A stretch of 15,852 nt of DNA from an uncultured delta proteobacterium (GTDB lineage: Bacteria > Myxococcota_A > Polyangia > Polyangiales > Ga0077539), in the NCBI GenBank assembly GCA_903885885.1, contig CAISKJ010000204.1:1-15852 (forward strand). Reading direction: 5' to 3'. Below, piece after piece: positions 6,395-14,469 of this stretch. Position numbers and translations under genes: made by a program. Every line of letters begins with the position of its first letter. The stretch's first letter is position 1. The notes below the pieces were generated by a model. It had not been told where the DNA came from. It did no database searches and saw only the letters and a program-made list of their open reading frames with translations.

Positions 6395-8194
6395 ATGGAG
6401 CCATTGATCCCGATCCTCATCGCGGTGGGCGCGCTGGTGCTCCTCGTGCTCGGGGTGTTCGCGCTGCTCGCGCGCTTCTACCGTCAGGTCGATCAGGGCA
6501 AGGCCCTCATCGTAAACACCCTGAAGAGCGAGCCCGTGGTGACCTTCACGGGCGCGGTGGTCTACCCCATCGTGCACCGCGCCGAGGTGATGGACATCTC
6601 GGTGAAGACCATCGAGATCGACCGCGCCGGCAAGGAGGGGTTGATCTGTAAAGACAACATCCGCGGCGACATCAAGGTGACGTTCTTCGTGCGGGTGAAC
6701 AAGACCCACGACGACGTGCTGAAGGTGGCGCAGTCGATCGGGTGCGCCCGCGCGAGCGACCAGGCGACCGTGGAGGGGCTCTTCGAAGCGAAGTTCGCCG
6801 AGGCCCTCAAGACGGTGGGCAAGCGCATGAACTTCGAAGACCTCTACAAGGAGCGCGACCACTTCAAGGACGCGATCATCGAGGTGATCGGCAAGGACCT
6901 GAACGGGTTCGTCATGGACGACTGTGCCATCGACTACCTGGAGCAGACGCCCATCGAGTCGCTCGATCAGAACAACATCATGGATGCCGAGGGCATCCGC
7001 AAGATCACCGACCTCACGGTGACGCAGAACCTGAAGACCAACGACCTGCGCCAGAAGGAGCGCATGGAGATCGGGTCGCAGAACCTCACGAGCGCCGAGG
7101 CCCTCTACCGCTTCGAGCAGAAGCGCGCCGAGGCCGAGGCCCGCAAAGACAAAGAGGTCGCCATCGCGCAGGCGCGCGAGCAGAACGAGGCGACGCGCGT
7201 GGCCAACGAGGAGCACAAGCGCACGCTCCTCGCGCAGGAGAAGAACGCCGAGGAGACCCTCGTGGCCGCGCAGGTGCGCGAGCGCGCGGTGCTCGTGGCG
7301 ATGAAGAACAAGGAGCGCGAGATCGGCGTGGAGATCGAGCGCGTCGAGCGCGCGCGGCAGCTCGAGGTGAGCACCCGCGAGGCCGACGTGATGGCGCAGA
7401 AGATCGCCCGCGAGGGCGAGATCGAGCGGCAGCGGCGCGAGATCGCCGAGGTGGTGCGCGCGCGCATCGCCGTCGACAAGACCGTGGCCGAGGAGGAGGA
7501 GCGCATCAAAGATGTGCGCGCGCTCGCCGAGGCCAACCGCCACCGCGAGGCGATGAAGATCAACGCCGAGGGGGCGGCCTCGCAGATCACGGTGCAGCAG
7601 GTGCGGGCGGCGGAGGCGGCCGAGGAGGTCGCGAAGTCGCAGGCGCGGCAGCGGCTCATCACGGCCGAGTCGGAGCTCGAGGCGTCGGACAAGCTGTCGC
7701 GCGCGAAGGTGCGCCTCGCCGACGGCACGCAGGCCGAGCAGGCGGCGAGCGGGCTCGCGGCGGCGCGGGTGCGCGAGGCCGAGGCGAAGTCGCTCGAGAC
7801 GATGGGCGCGGCCGAGGCGAGCTCCATCCGCGCGAAGATGAGCGCCGAGGCGTCGGGCATCGCGGAGAAGGCCGAGGCGATGAAGCTCCTCGACGGCGTG
7901 GGGCGCGAGCACGAGGAGTTTCGCCTCAAGCTCGAGCAGCAGAAGGTGGTGGCGCTCGAGTCGATCCGCGCGAAGCGCGACGTCGCGGGCGTGCAGGCCG
8001 AGGTGCTGCGCGCGGCCTTCGAGCACGCGAAGATCAACATCGTGGGCGGCGACGGTCAGTTCTTTGAGCGCTTCATCCGCGCGGTGTCGGTGGGCCAGTC
8101 GATCGACGGCGCCGTCGACCAGAGCGAGGTGCTCCGCTCGCTCATGACGCAGCTCGGCACCGCGGCCTCCGACGACGAACCCACGAAGGGCTGA
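6395..8194 (+). CDS. Flotillin family (SPFH/YqiK-like) protein, 599 aa
   Basis: Flotillins are membrane-anchored scaffold proteins that oligomerise and organise membrane domains. Residues 5-27 form an N-terminal membrane anchor. The SPFH domain follows at ~30-200, including VDQGKALIVNTL, VVYPIVHRAEVMDISV and RGDIKVTFFVRV, and it ends in the flotillin hallmark NNIMDAEGIRKI. Residues ~215-540 are a long coiled coil rich in Glu-Ala and Arg. The C-terminal stretch FFERFIRAVSVGQSIDGAV may be an oligomerisation segment. Length is typical of YqiK-type flotillins. ATG 6395 is set by GGAGG at 6380-6384; an overlapping ATG at 6388 is in the wrong frame. The gene lies 75 bp after its likely partner, the YqiJ-like gene, and 8 bp before the AAA+ gene. 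Confidence 0.93.
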   Translation: MEPLIPILIAVGALVLLVLGVFALLARFYRQVDQGKALIVNTLKSEPVVTFTGAVVYPIVHRAEVMDISVKTIEIDRAGKEGLICKDNIRGDIKVTFFVRVNKTHDDVLKVAQSIGCARASDQATVEGLFEAKFAEALKTVGKRMNFEDLYKERDHFKDAIIEVIGKDLNGFVMDDCAIDYLEQTPIESLDQNNIMDAEGIRKITDLTVTQNLKTNDLRQKERMEIGSQNLTSAEALYRFEQKRAEAEARKDKEVAIAQAREQNEATRVANEEHKRTLLAQEKNAEETLVAAQVRERAVLVAMKNKEREIGVEIERVERARQLEVSTREADVMAQKIAREGEIERQRREIAEVVRARIAVDKTVAEEEERIKDVRALAEANRHREAMKINAEGAASQITVQQVRAAEAAEEVAKSQARQRLITAESELEASDKLSRAKVRLADGTQAEQAASGLAAARVREAEAKSLETMGAAEASSIRAKMSAEASGIAEKAEAMKLLDGVGREHEEFRLKLEQQKVVALESIRAKRDVAGVQAEVLRAAFEHAKINIVGGDGQFFERFIRAVSVGQSIDGAVDQSEVLRSLMTQLGTAASDDEPTKG

Positions 8195-8202
8195 GACTCC
8201 CC

Positions 8203-11200
8203 ATGTCTGACGCCGCGACCGAAGCCCCCGTGCCGGGGGCGCAGCCCACGGCTGCGGCCGGCGCCTCGACCGATGACCTCGGCGGCAGCTACGAGGTCAT
8301 TCGCCGACGGCTCCTCGGCCACGCCGACGCCCTCGCCACGAAGGCCGAACAGCTCAACGCGCGCCGCAAGGAGGTCTTCGGCGGCAGCGAGCTCGCGCTC
8401 GTCGCGACGGAGCGCGTGCGCACCGAGAACAACTGCCTGCCGCGCGACCTCGTGGCGATGGGCAAGCACCTGCTCGTGGGCTTCGACGTCTTCGTCGGGA
8501 TGAAGCCCGAGGTCACGGTGCCCGACGTGTTCGGTCTCTATGAGATCGAGCGCAACGACGGGGGCCTCACCCTGCGCGACGTGCCCCTCGAGGCGGCCGC
8601 GTACCTCACCGACGAGCGCTTCGCGAAAGACTTCGGCGACCAGTTTCGCTACGTGAAGGAGACGCGGCTCTCGCAGCTCCGGCGCACCGATCTGCGCCTC
8701 CTCGCGGTGTGCTCGACGGGCGGCGGCGCGCGCGACCAGAAGGTGTTTCGCTGGGGCATCGACGCGGGGGCGAAGGTCTCGTACCTCGACGCGCGCGGCG
8801 AAGAAGACAACGTGCGCCCGCGCGCCCACGACTTCGCGTGGAAGCAGACCACCCGCGACGACCACCGCACGGGCCGCCACCCGCACGTGTCCATTCTCGA
8901 TGAGCTCTTCGTCGAGACCATTCACGGCGACCTGACGATCAAGGTCGAGAACAACACCGCCACGGGGCAGGGCATCTACGCCGAGCCCGTCGACGACGCG
9001 AACCAGAGCCTCGACGACGCGTCGATCGGGTACGCGAAGCTGGGCGCGCTCATTCTGGTGCGCATCAAGCCGTACCGCGAGACGGCCTGGCGGCACTTTC
9101 TCTACAACCCGCGCCGCAAGCAGGTGGTGCGCGTCGACGCGATGGAGCTCGCGTGCCTCGCCCTGCCCGAAGACCAGGGCGTGCTCTTCCCCGACGGGTA
9201 TTACCTGCTCACGGGCGAGTACAAGCGCTTCGACGGCGACGCGTCGCACATGCGCTTCGAGCGCGTGGTGAAGTCGCCCAACGGCGAAGACGTGCTGTAC
9301 GTCTTCTTCCGCGAGGGCGACGGCAAGTACCTGCTCTACCCGTACAACCTCATTCGCAAAGAGGTGGCGACGCCCATCGCGTGCCACGGGTACTCGCTCT
9401 TCGCCGACGGCACCATGATCGTGTTTCGCGCGGCGCCCGGCGAGGAGCCCACGCGCGTCCACCCGATGCAGGTGTGGCGCACGCCGTTTACGTCGGCCGA
9501 GTTCGCCGCGGCGGCGCCCACCACGGGCTCGTTCCTCGCGAAGATCGGCAACCCCGACCTTGTGCGCGGCGTCTCCGACGCGCTCTCGATGCGCCGCATC
9601 GCGAACACCGAGACCCCCACGCGGCAGACGTGGGAAGACCTCATCGTCGCCGCGCGGCGCATGGTCGACGCCTTCCACTGGCTGGGCCACGCCGAGTGCT
9701 TCGACCTCCTCGCGACGGTGAAGCAGCTCGCCGCGACGGCCGAGCAGATTATCGACGAGTTCGAGAAGGTCGAGGCCATCCGCCGGCGCGCCGTCGAGTC
9801 GCTCGCGAAGGCCGACGAGGCGCAGCGTGAGCTGTTGCGCGCCCGCCCCGAAGACCTGCGCAGCGCCGAGGCCTTCATGGCCGCGCTCACGGCCCTGCGC
9901 AAGCAGCGCGGCGCGTTGGGGACGCTGCGCGAGCTCCGCTACATGGACCTCAAGCGCGTCGACGCGCTCGAGGCCGAGGTCGACGCGCGCTTCGTCGAGA
10001 CGAGCGTGGCGGCCGCGGGCTTTCTCGCGGGCGACGACGCGCTCAGACCCCTCCACGAGGCCATCGCGGCCGCGGTCGAGCGCGCGGGCAAGGCGACCAG
10101 GACCGTCGAGCTCACGCCCGTCGCGGCCGAGGTGGGCGCCGTGCACGAGGGCCTCACGGTGCTCAGCGAGACCGTGGCGGGCCTCGAGGTCGACGACCCC
10201 ACGGTGCGCACGCGCATCCTCGACGCGGTGAGCGAGGTGTTCGCGCAGCTCAACCGCGCGCGCGCCATCGTGCAGTCGCGCGCGAAGGAGCTCCGCGGGC
10301 TCGAAGGGCGCGCCGAGTTCGGCGTGCAGGTGAAGGTGTTCACCCAGGCGGTGCAGGGCGCCCTCGCCGTGGCCGACTCGCCCGAGCGCTGCGACGCGTC
10401 GCTCTCGCGCCTCCTCGTGCAGGTCGAGGAGCTCGAGGGCCGCTTCGGCGAGTTCGACGAGTTCGCGGTCGAGCTCGCCACGCGCCGCGAGGAGCTCAAC
10501 GACGCCTTCAGCAGCCGCCGGCAGACCCTCCTCGACGAGCGCCAGCGCCGCGCGCAAAACCTCTTCGCCGCGGCCGATCGCATCTTGCAGGGCGTCGTGC
10601 GCCGCGCGCGCTCGTTCGCCTCCGCCGAGGAGCTCAACGCGTACCTCGCCGGCGACCCGATGGTGTCGAAGGTGCGCGACCTCGTCGAGCAGCTCCGCGC
10701 CCTCGGCGACACGGTGAAGGGCGACGAGGTCGACGGGAGGCTCCGCGCCGCGCGGCAAGACGGGCTGCGCGCCCTGCGCGACAAGAGCGAGCTCTTCGAT
10801 GGGACAGACAATGTCATCAAGCTCGGGCGCCACAAGTTCTTCGTCAACACGCAGCCGCTCGAGCTCACGATCGTGCCGCGCGACGGCGCCCTGGCGGTGC
10901 ACCTCACGGGCACCGACTTCTTCGAAGCGCTCGAAGACCCCGCCCTGGCCTCGGCGCGCGACCTGTGGGAGCAGGGCCTCGCGAGCGAGTCGCCCACGGT
11001 GTACCGCGGCGAGTTCCTCGCGTACGCGCTCATCGCCGACGCGACGCGGGGAGAGCGCGGGCTGAGCCTCGACCGGCTGCGCCGCGACGCCGTCTCCGAG
11101 GCGACGCTCCTCGCGCCGGTGCGCGCCGTCGCTGCCGACCGCCACGACGAGGGCTACGAGCGCGGCGTGCACGACGTCGACGCCGCGCGCATCCTCGCGA

Positions 11201-13881
11201 AGGCGCTCGAGCTGCTCGGGAGCGCGGGCTCGCTCCGCCACGAGAGCGCCGCGCGCGCCCTCGGGGTGCTCCACTACGCCACGCTCGACGAGGCCTCGCG
11301 GGCGCTGCTCGCGCGCCGCTGCCGCAGCGCCTCGCGGCTCCGCGCGATCACCACCTCGGCGGCCGCGCAAGACGAGCTCACGGGCGCCCTCGCGACGGCG
11401 CTCACCGCCACGGCCGTGCACTGGCGGCTCGATGTGAGCGACGGCGCGCGCCGCCGCGCCGCGCGCGACCTGGTCGACGAGCTCTCGGCCGAGCGGCCCC
11501 GCTGCGCCCTCGCGGCCGAGGCCGTGGCGCTCCGTGAGGCCTTCTACGCCGAGCTCAACGAGCAGGGGGCGCGGGGGCAGTTCGAAGACGACCTGCGCGC
11601 GCTCGAGAAGCTCCCGGCCGAGCGCCTCGCGCTGGCCTCGTCGTGGGTCGAGGGCTTCGCGCTGCGCGCGCCCGCGTGGGCGAGCTTCGCGCGCGAGGTG
11701 GCCGTGTCGCTCGTGATCGATCGGCGCATCGAGCGCGAGCCATCGCGCGCGGTGCTCGAGGCCACCGTGGACGGCCTCCTGGGCCAGCACCCGCGCGTGC
11801 GCGACCGGGTCATGGCGCTGCGCCTCGACGAGTTTCTCGCGCGCCTCGAGGCCTTCACGGAAGAGACGCTGCCGCGCTGGCGGGCCTACCGAAAGGCGCG
11901 CACCGAGGTGGCCGCGCGCGAGCGTCGTCGGCTGCGCCTCGACGAGTTCTCGGCGCGCGTGCTCTCGAGCTTCGTGCGCAACCAGCTCATCGACGAGGTG
12001 TACCTCCCGCTCGTGGGCGCCAACCTCGCGAAGCAGCTCGGCGCCGCGGGCGACGCGAAGCGCACCGACCTCATGGGGTTGCTCCTGCTCGTGAGCCCGC
12101 CGGGCTACGGCAAAACGACGCTCATGGAGTACGTCGCGAGCCGCCTTGGGCTCGTGTTCGTGAAGGTGAACGGCCCGTCGCTCGGCCACGCGGTGCTGAG
12201 CCTCGACCCCGCCGAGGCGCCCAACGCCACGTCGCGGCAAGAGGTCGAGAAGATCAACCTCGCGCTCGAGATGGGCAACAACGTGATGCTCTACCTCGAC
12301 GACATTCAGCACACGAACGCTGAGCTCTTGCAGAAGTTCATCTCGCTCTGCGACGGCTCGCGGCGCATCGAGGGCGTGTGGAAGGGCCGATCGCGCACCT
12401 ACGACCTCCGCGGCAAGCGCTTCTGCGTGGTGATGGCGGGCAATCCCTACACCGAGTCGGGCGACCGCTTTCGCATCCCCGACATGCTCGCCAACCGCGC
12501 TGACACCTACAACCTCGGCGACATTCTGGGCGGCCGCGACGACGCCTTCGCGCGCTCGTACCTCGAGAACGCGCTCACTTCGAACAGCACGCTGAGCCCC
12601 CTCGCGGGCCGCGAGCCCAAAGACCTCGACGTGCTGCTGCGCATGGCCGAGGGCGAGGCCGTGCCCTCGACGGAGCTCGCGCACCCCTACAGCGCGGCCG
12701 AGGTGGCCGAGGTCACCGCGGTGCTGCGCAACCTCGGCGCGGTGCGCGCTGTGCTGTTGCGCGTGAACGCGGAGTACATCAAGAGCGCCTCGCAGGAGGA
12801 CGCCTATCGCACCGAGCCGCCCTTCAAGCTGCAGGGCAGCTACCGCAACATGAACAAGGTGGCCGAGAAGGTGGTCTCGGCGCACACGCCCGACGAGGTC
12901 GAGCGTCTCATCGACGACCACTACGCGAGCGAGTCGCAGACGCTCACCACCGGCGCCGAGCAGAACCTCTTGAAGCTCGCCGAGCTCCGCGGTCGCCTCG
13001 ACGACGCGCAGCGCGCCCGGTGGGAGGCGATCAAGAAAGAGTACGCGCGGCAGAAGAAGGTCGGCGGCAAAGACGACGACCCCGTGTCGCGCGTCACGGG
13101 CACCCTCTCTACGCTGGGCGAAGAGCTCGAGAAGATGCGCGGTGAGATCACACGCGGCGTCGACCGCTCGCAGGCCGACCAGGCCGCGACGGTGCAGCAG
13201 CTCGCGCCCCAGCTCGCGAAGCTCGAGGCGGCCCTGCGCGCCGTGGCGAGACCCTCCCTCGAGGTGAAGGTGCCAGGCCCCGAGGCGACGGTGAACGCGC
13301 TCGCCGAGCGGATGCAGTCCGCGGGCGAGGCGCTCGGCCCGCTCATGCGCGCGGCGCAGCACGGCCTCGGCACGCTTCCCGCGGTGCTCACCTCGATCGT
13401 CGCCGTGCTCGAACGGCTTGAAAAGAAGCTCGAATCGGGCGGCATCCCCATCGCGGTGGCGTCGGGCTCGGCGCCTCCGCCGGCGCGCACGTCGGCTCCG
13501 CCCGCGTCGGTCTCGACCCCCGCCGCTCCCGACGCGATGCCCGCAGCGCCTGCGCTCGCACGGTTCGAGGCCGAGCTCCGCGCGGCGGGGCCTTCGAATT
13601 GTTATGTGCCTGCGGGCGTAGACCGCGACGTGATCCGCGACGGCGGGGTCTTCGTGCAGACGTTCCGCAAGCTGCCGTCGGTGGGGGCCGCGGTGACGCT
13701 CGCGCTGCGTGTGGCGGGGGGAATGCTCGAGACCGAGGGCGTTGTGACCTTCGTGCGCGAGGCCTCGCTCGGAGGCCCGCACCCGGGCTTCGGCGCGCGC
13801 CTCACGCGCCTCTCGTCGGTGCAGGAGACCTCCCTGCGGAGGTTCCTCCTCGACAACGATCCGATCACGCTGCGCGGCTGA
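8203..13881 (+). CDS. Giant AAA+ ATPase ('DNA repair ATPase', DUF3686) with C-terminal PilZ-like domain, 1892 aa
   Basis: The N-terminal ~470 residues resemble DUF3686 (annotated 'ATPase involved in DNA repair'; that role is a label, not proven). Signatures are NNCLPRDLVAMGKHLLVGFD, then STGGGARDQKVFRWGID and RPRAHDFAWKQTTRDDH. Coiled coils follow at about 505-545 and 740-793, then a helical region to ~1250. The AAA+ module has Walker A SPPGYGKTT (Lys1304), Walker B MLYLDD (Asp1366-Asp1367) and a sensor-1-like MAGN with Asn1414. RFRIPDMLANRAD may supply an arginine finger. After another coiled coil (~1587-1690) comes a Pro/Ala-rich linker (~1750-1786). The last ~90 residues (1799-1890: VIRDGGVFVQTF, GVVTFVREA, GFGARLTRL) resemble PilZ domains of the Myxococcus paralog type but lack the usual c-di-GMP-binding RxxxR. 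ATG 8203 is 8 bp after the flotillin stop, with GAAGGG at 8185-8190, so the genes are probably cotranscribed and translationally linked. Confidence 0.88.
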   Translation: MSDAATEAPVPGAQPTAAAGASTDDLGGSYEVIRRRLLGHADALATKAEQLNARRKEVFGGSELALVATERVRTENNCLPRDLVAMGKHLLVGFDVFVGMKPEVTVPDVFGLYEIERNDGGLTLRDVPLEAAAYLTDERFAKDFGDQFRYVKETRLSQLRRTDLRLLAVCSTGGGARDQKVFRWGIDAGAKVSYLDARGEEDNVRPRAHDFAWKQTTRDDHRTGRHPHVSILDELFVETIHGDLTIKVENNTATGQGIYAEPVDDANQSLDDASIGYAKLGALILVRIKPYRETAWRHFLYNPRRKQVVRVDAMELACLALPEDQGVLFPDGYYLLTGEYKRFDGDASHMRFERVVKSPNGEDVLYVFFREGDGKYLLYPYNLIRKEVATPIACHGYSLFADGTMIVFRAAPGEEPTRVHPMQVWRTPFTSAEFAAAAPTTGSFLAKIGNPDLVRGVSDALSMRRIANTETPTRQTWEDLIVAARRMVDAFHWLGHAECFDLLATVKQLAATAEQIIDEFEKVEAIRRRAVESLAKADEAQRELLRARPEDLRSAEAFMAALTALRKQRGALGTLRELRYMDLKRVDALEAEVDARFVETSVAAAGFLAGDDALRPLHEAIAAAVERAGKATRTVELTPVAAEVGAVHEGLTVLSETVAGLEVDDPTVRTRILDAVSEVFAQLNRARAIVQSRAKELRGLEGRAEFGVQVKVFTQAVQGALAVADSPERCDASLSRLLVQVEELEGRFGEFDEFAVELATRREELNDAFSSRRQTLLDERQRRAQNLFAAADRILQGVVRRARSFASAEELNAYLAGDPMVSKVRDLVEQLRALGDTVKGDEVDGRLRAARQDGLRALRDKSELFDGTDNVIKLGRHKFFVNTQPLELTIVPRDGALAVHLTGTDFFEALEDPALASARDLWEQGLASESPTVYRGEFLAYALIADATRGERGLSLDRLRRDAVSEATLLAPVRAVAADRHDEGYERGVHDVDAARILAKALELLGSAGSLRHESAARALGVLHYATLDEASRALLARRCRSASRLRAITTSAAAQDELTGALATALTATAVHWRLDVSDGARRRAARDLVDELSAERPRCALAAEAVALREAFYAELNEQGARGQFEDDLRALEKLPAERLALASSWVEGFALRAPAWASFAREVAVSLVIDRRIEREPSRAVLEATVDGLLGQHPRVRDRVMALRLDEFLARLEAFTEETLPRWRAYRKARTEVAARERRRLRLDEFSARVLSSFVRNQLIDEVYLPLVGANLAKQLGAAGDAKRTDLMGLLLLVSPPGYGKTTLMEYVASRLGLVFVKVNGPSLGHAVLSLDPAEAPNATSRQEVEKINLALEMGNNVMLYLDDIQHTNAELLQKFISLCDGSRRIEGVWKGRSRTYDLRGKRFCVVMAGNPYTESGDRFRIPDMLANRADTYNLGDILGGRDDAFARSYLENALTSNSTLSPLAGREPKDLDVLLRMAEGEAVPSTELAHPYSAAEVAEVTAVLRNLGAVRAVLLRVNAEYIKSASQEDAYRTEPPFKLQGSYRNMNKVAEKVVSAHTPDEVERLIDDHYASESQTLTTGAEQNLLKLAELRGRLDDAQRARWEAIKKEYARQKKVGGKDDDPVSRVTGTLSTLGEELEKMRGEITRGVDRSQADQAATVQQLAPQLAKLEAALRAVARPSLEVKVPGPEATVNALAERMQSAGEALGPLMRAAQHGLGTLPAVLTSIVAVLERLEKKLESGGIPIAVASGSAPPPARTSAPPASVSTPAAPDAMPAAPALARFEAELRAAGPSNCYVPAGVDRDVIRDGGVFVQTFRKLPSVGAAVTLALRVAGGMLETEGVVTFVREASLGGPHPGFGARLTRLSSVQETSLRRFLLDNDPITLRG

Positions 13882-13890
13882 GCGGGCGCG

Positions 13891-14304
13891 TCAGGAGGCG
13901 GGCAGGGGCGGCGGCTTCACGCTCTCTTCGAGCGTGATGGTGAGCCCCGCATACTCTTCGCGCGCCGCGCCGATCGCGTTGGCCACGCGCACGATGAAGT
14001 CCGACTCCTCGAGGTCGTGCACGTCGTCGCTCTCGGTCACGCGCGCCACGAGCAGCAAGAGATCCTTGCGCGCGGCCGCGTCGCCGAGCTTGAGCGCCGC
14101 GGCGGCGCCGGCGAGGTCGAAGGCCGCGAGCTTGAAGCCGTCGATGCGCGCCGCGAGGTCTTTCGAGAGCGCGCCCCCGGCGAGGCCCTTCAAGACCTCG
14201 CGCACGGCGCTCCCCTCGACCTTCTGCACGTCGCCGTCGGCATGCGCCGCCGCCATCAAGATGTCTGCGATGTGCTTCAACTGCTCGGCCGTCCACTTCG
14301 CCAT
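13891..14304 (-). CDS. TerB-like protein, 137 aa
   Basis: The product resembles the TerB family (named for tellurite resistance; a helical fold with acidic metal-binding sites). The first half has AAAHADGDVQKVEGSAV (18-34) with Asp23, Asp25 and Glu30, matching the family's A-x-A-D-G pattern. The second half has a related acidic stretch VTESDDVHDLEESDF (89-103) before RVANAIG. A short proline-rich tail (129-137) ends the protein. It is cytosolic and without membrane segments. ATG 14304 was chosen because GGAGGAG lies 8 nt upstream (14313-14319), although the frame stays open to 14361. The gene converges on the AAA+ gene, with 9 bp between stops. TerB proteins often appear in membrane-linked stress systems with ATPases, which fits this setting, but a functional link is inference. 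Confidence 0.75.
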   Translation of the reverse strand: MAKWTAEQLKHIADILMAAAHADGDVQKVEGSAVREVLKGLAGGALSKDLAARIDGFKLAAFDLAGAAAALKLGDAAARKDLLLLVARVTESDDVHDLEESDFIVRVANAIGAAREEYAGLTITLEESVKPPPLPAS

Positions 14305-14469
14305 CGGGGTGTCTCCTCCAACGGCATCATCGCGCGGCCTCGTTCGCGCTACCAGCACCAACGTCGCGCGCGTCGCGCCCCGCGCGGGCTCGTCGCGGCT
14401 TCCATTTCACGCCGCGATTCCCGACACTGCGGGCCACGATGGCGCACCCTCGCGCCACAGGAGGCCACC
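14305..14469. promoter_or_regulatory. Divergent intergenic region, terB-like / Cys-rich lipoprotein
   Basis: These 165 bases separate two genes transcribed away from each other, so promoters for both should lie here. The Shine-Dalgarno sites are clear: GGAGGAG on the minus strand (14313-14319) and AGGAGG on the plus strand (14459-14464, 5 nt before ATG 14470). I found no convincing -10/-35 pair or operator. Confidence 0.4.

Noticed and set aside
5894..8026. A 710-codon open frame antisense to the YqiJ-like and flotillin genes
   Set aside because: A shadow of the coiled-coil coding sequence; low complexity and no start signal.
8056..13782. A 1908-codon open frame antisense to the AAA+ gene
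   Set aside because: It mirrors the codon bias of the real gene in GC-rich DNA. Its translation is Arg/His/Leu/Glu-rich without domains, while the plus strand shows intact AAA+ motifs.
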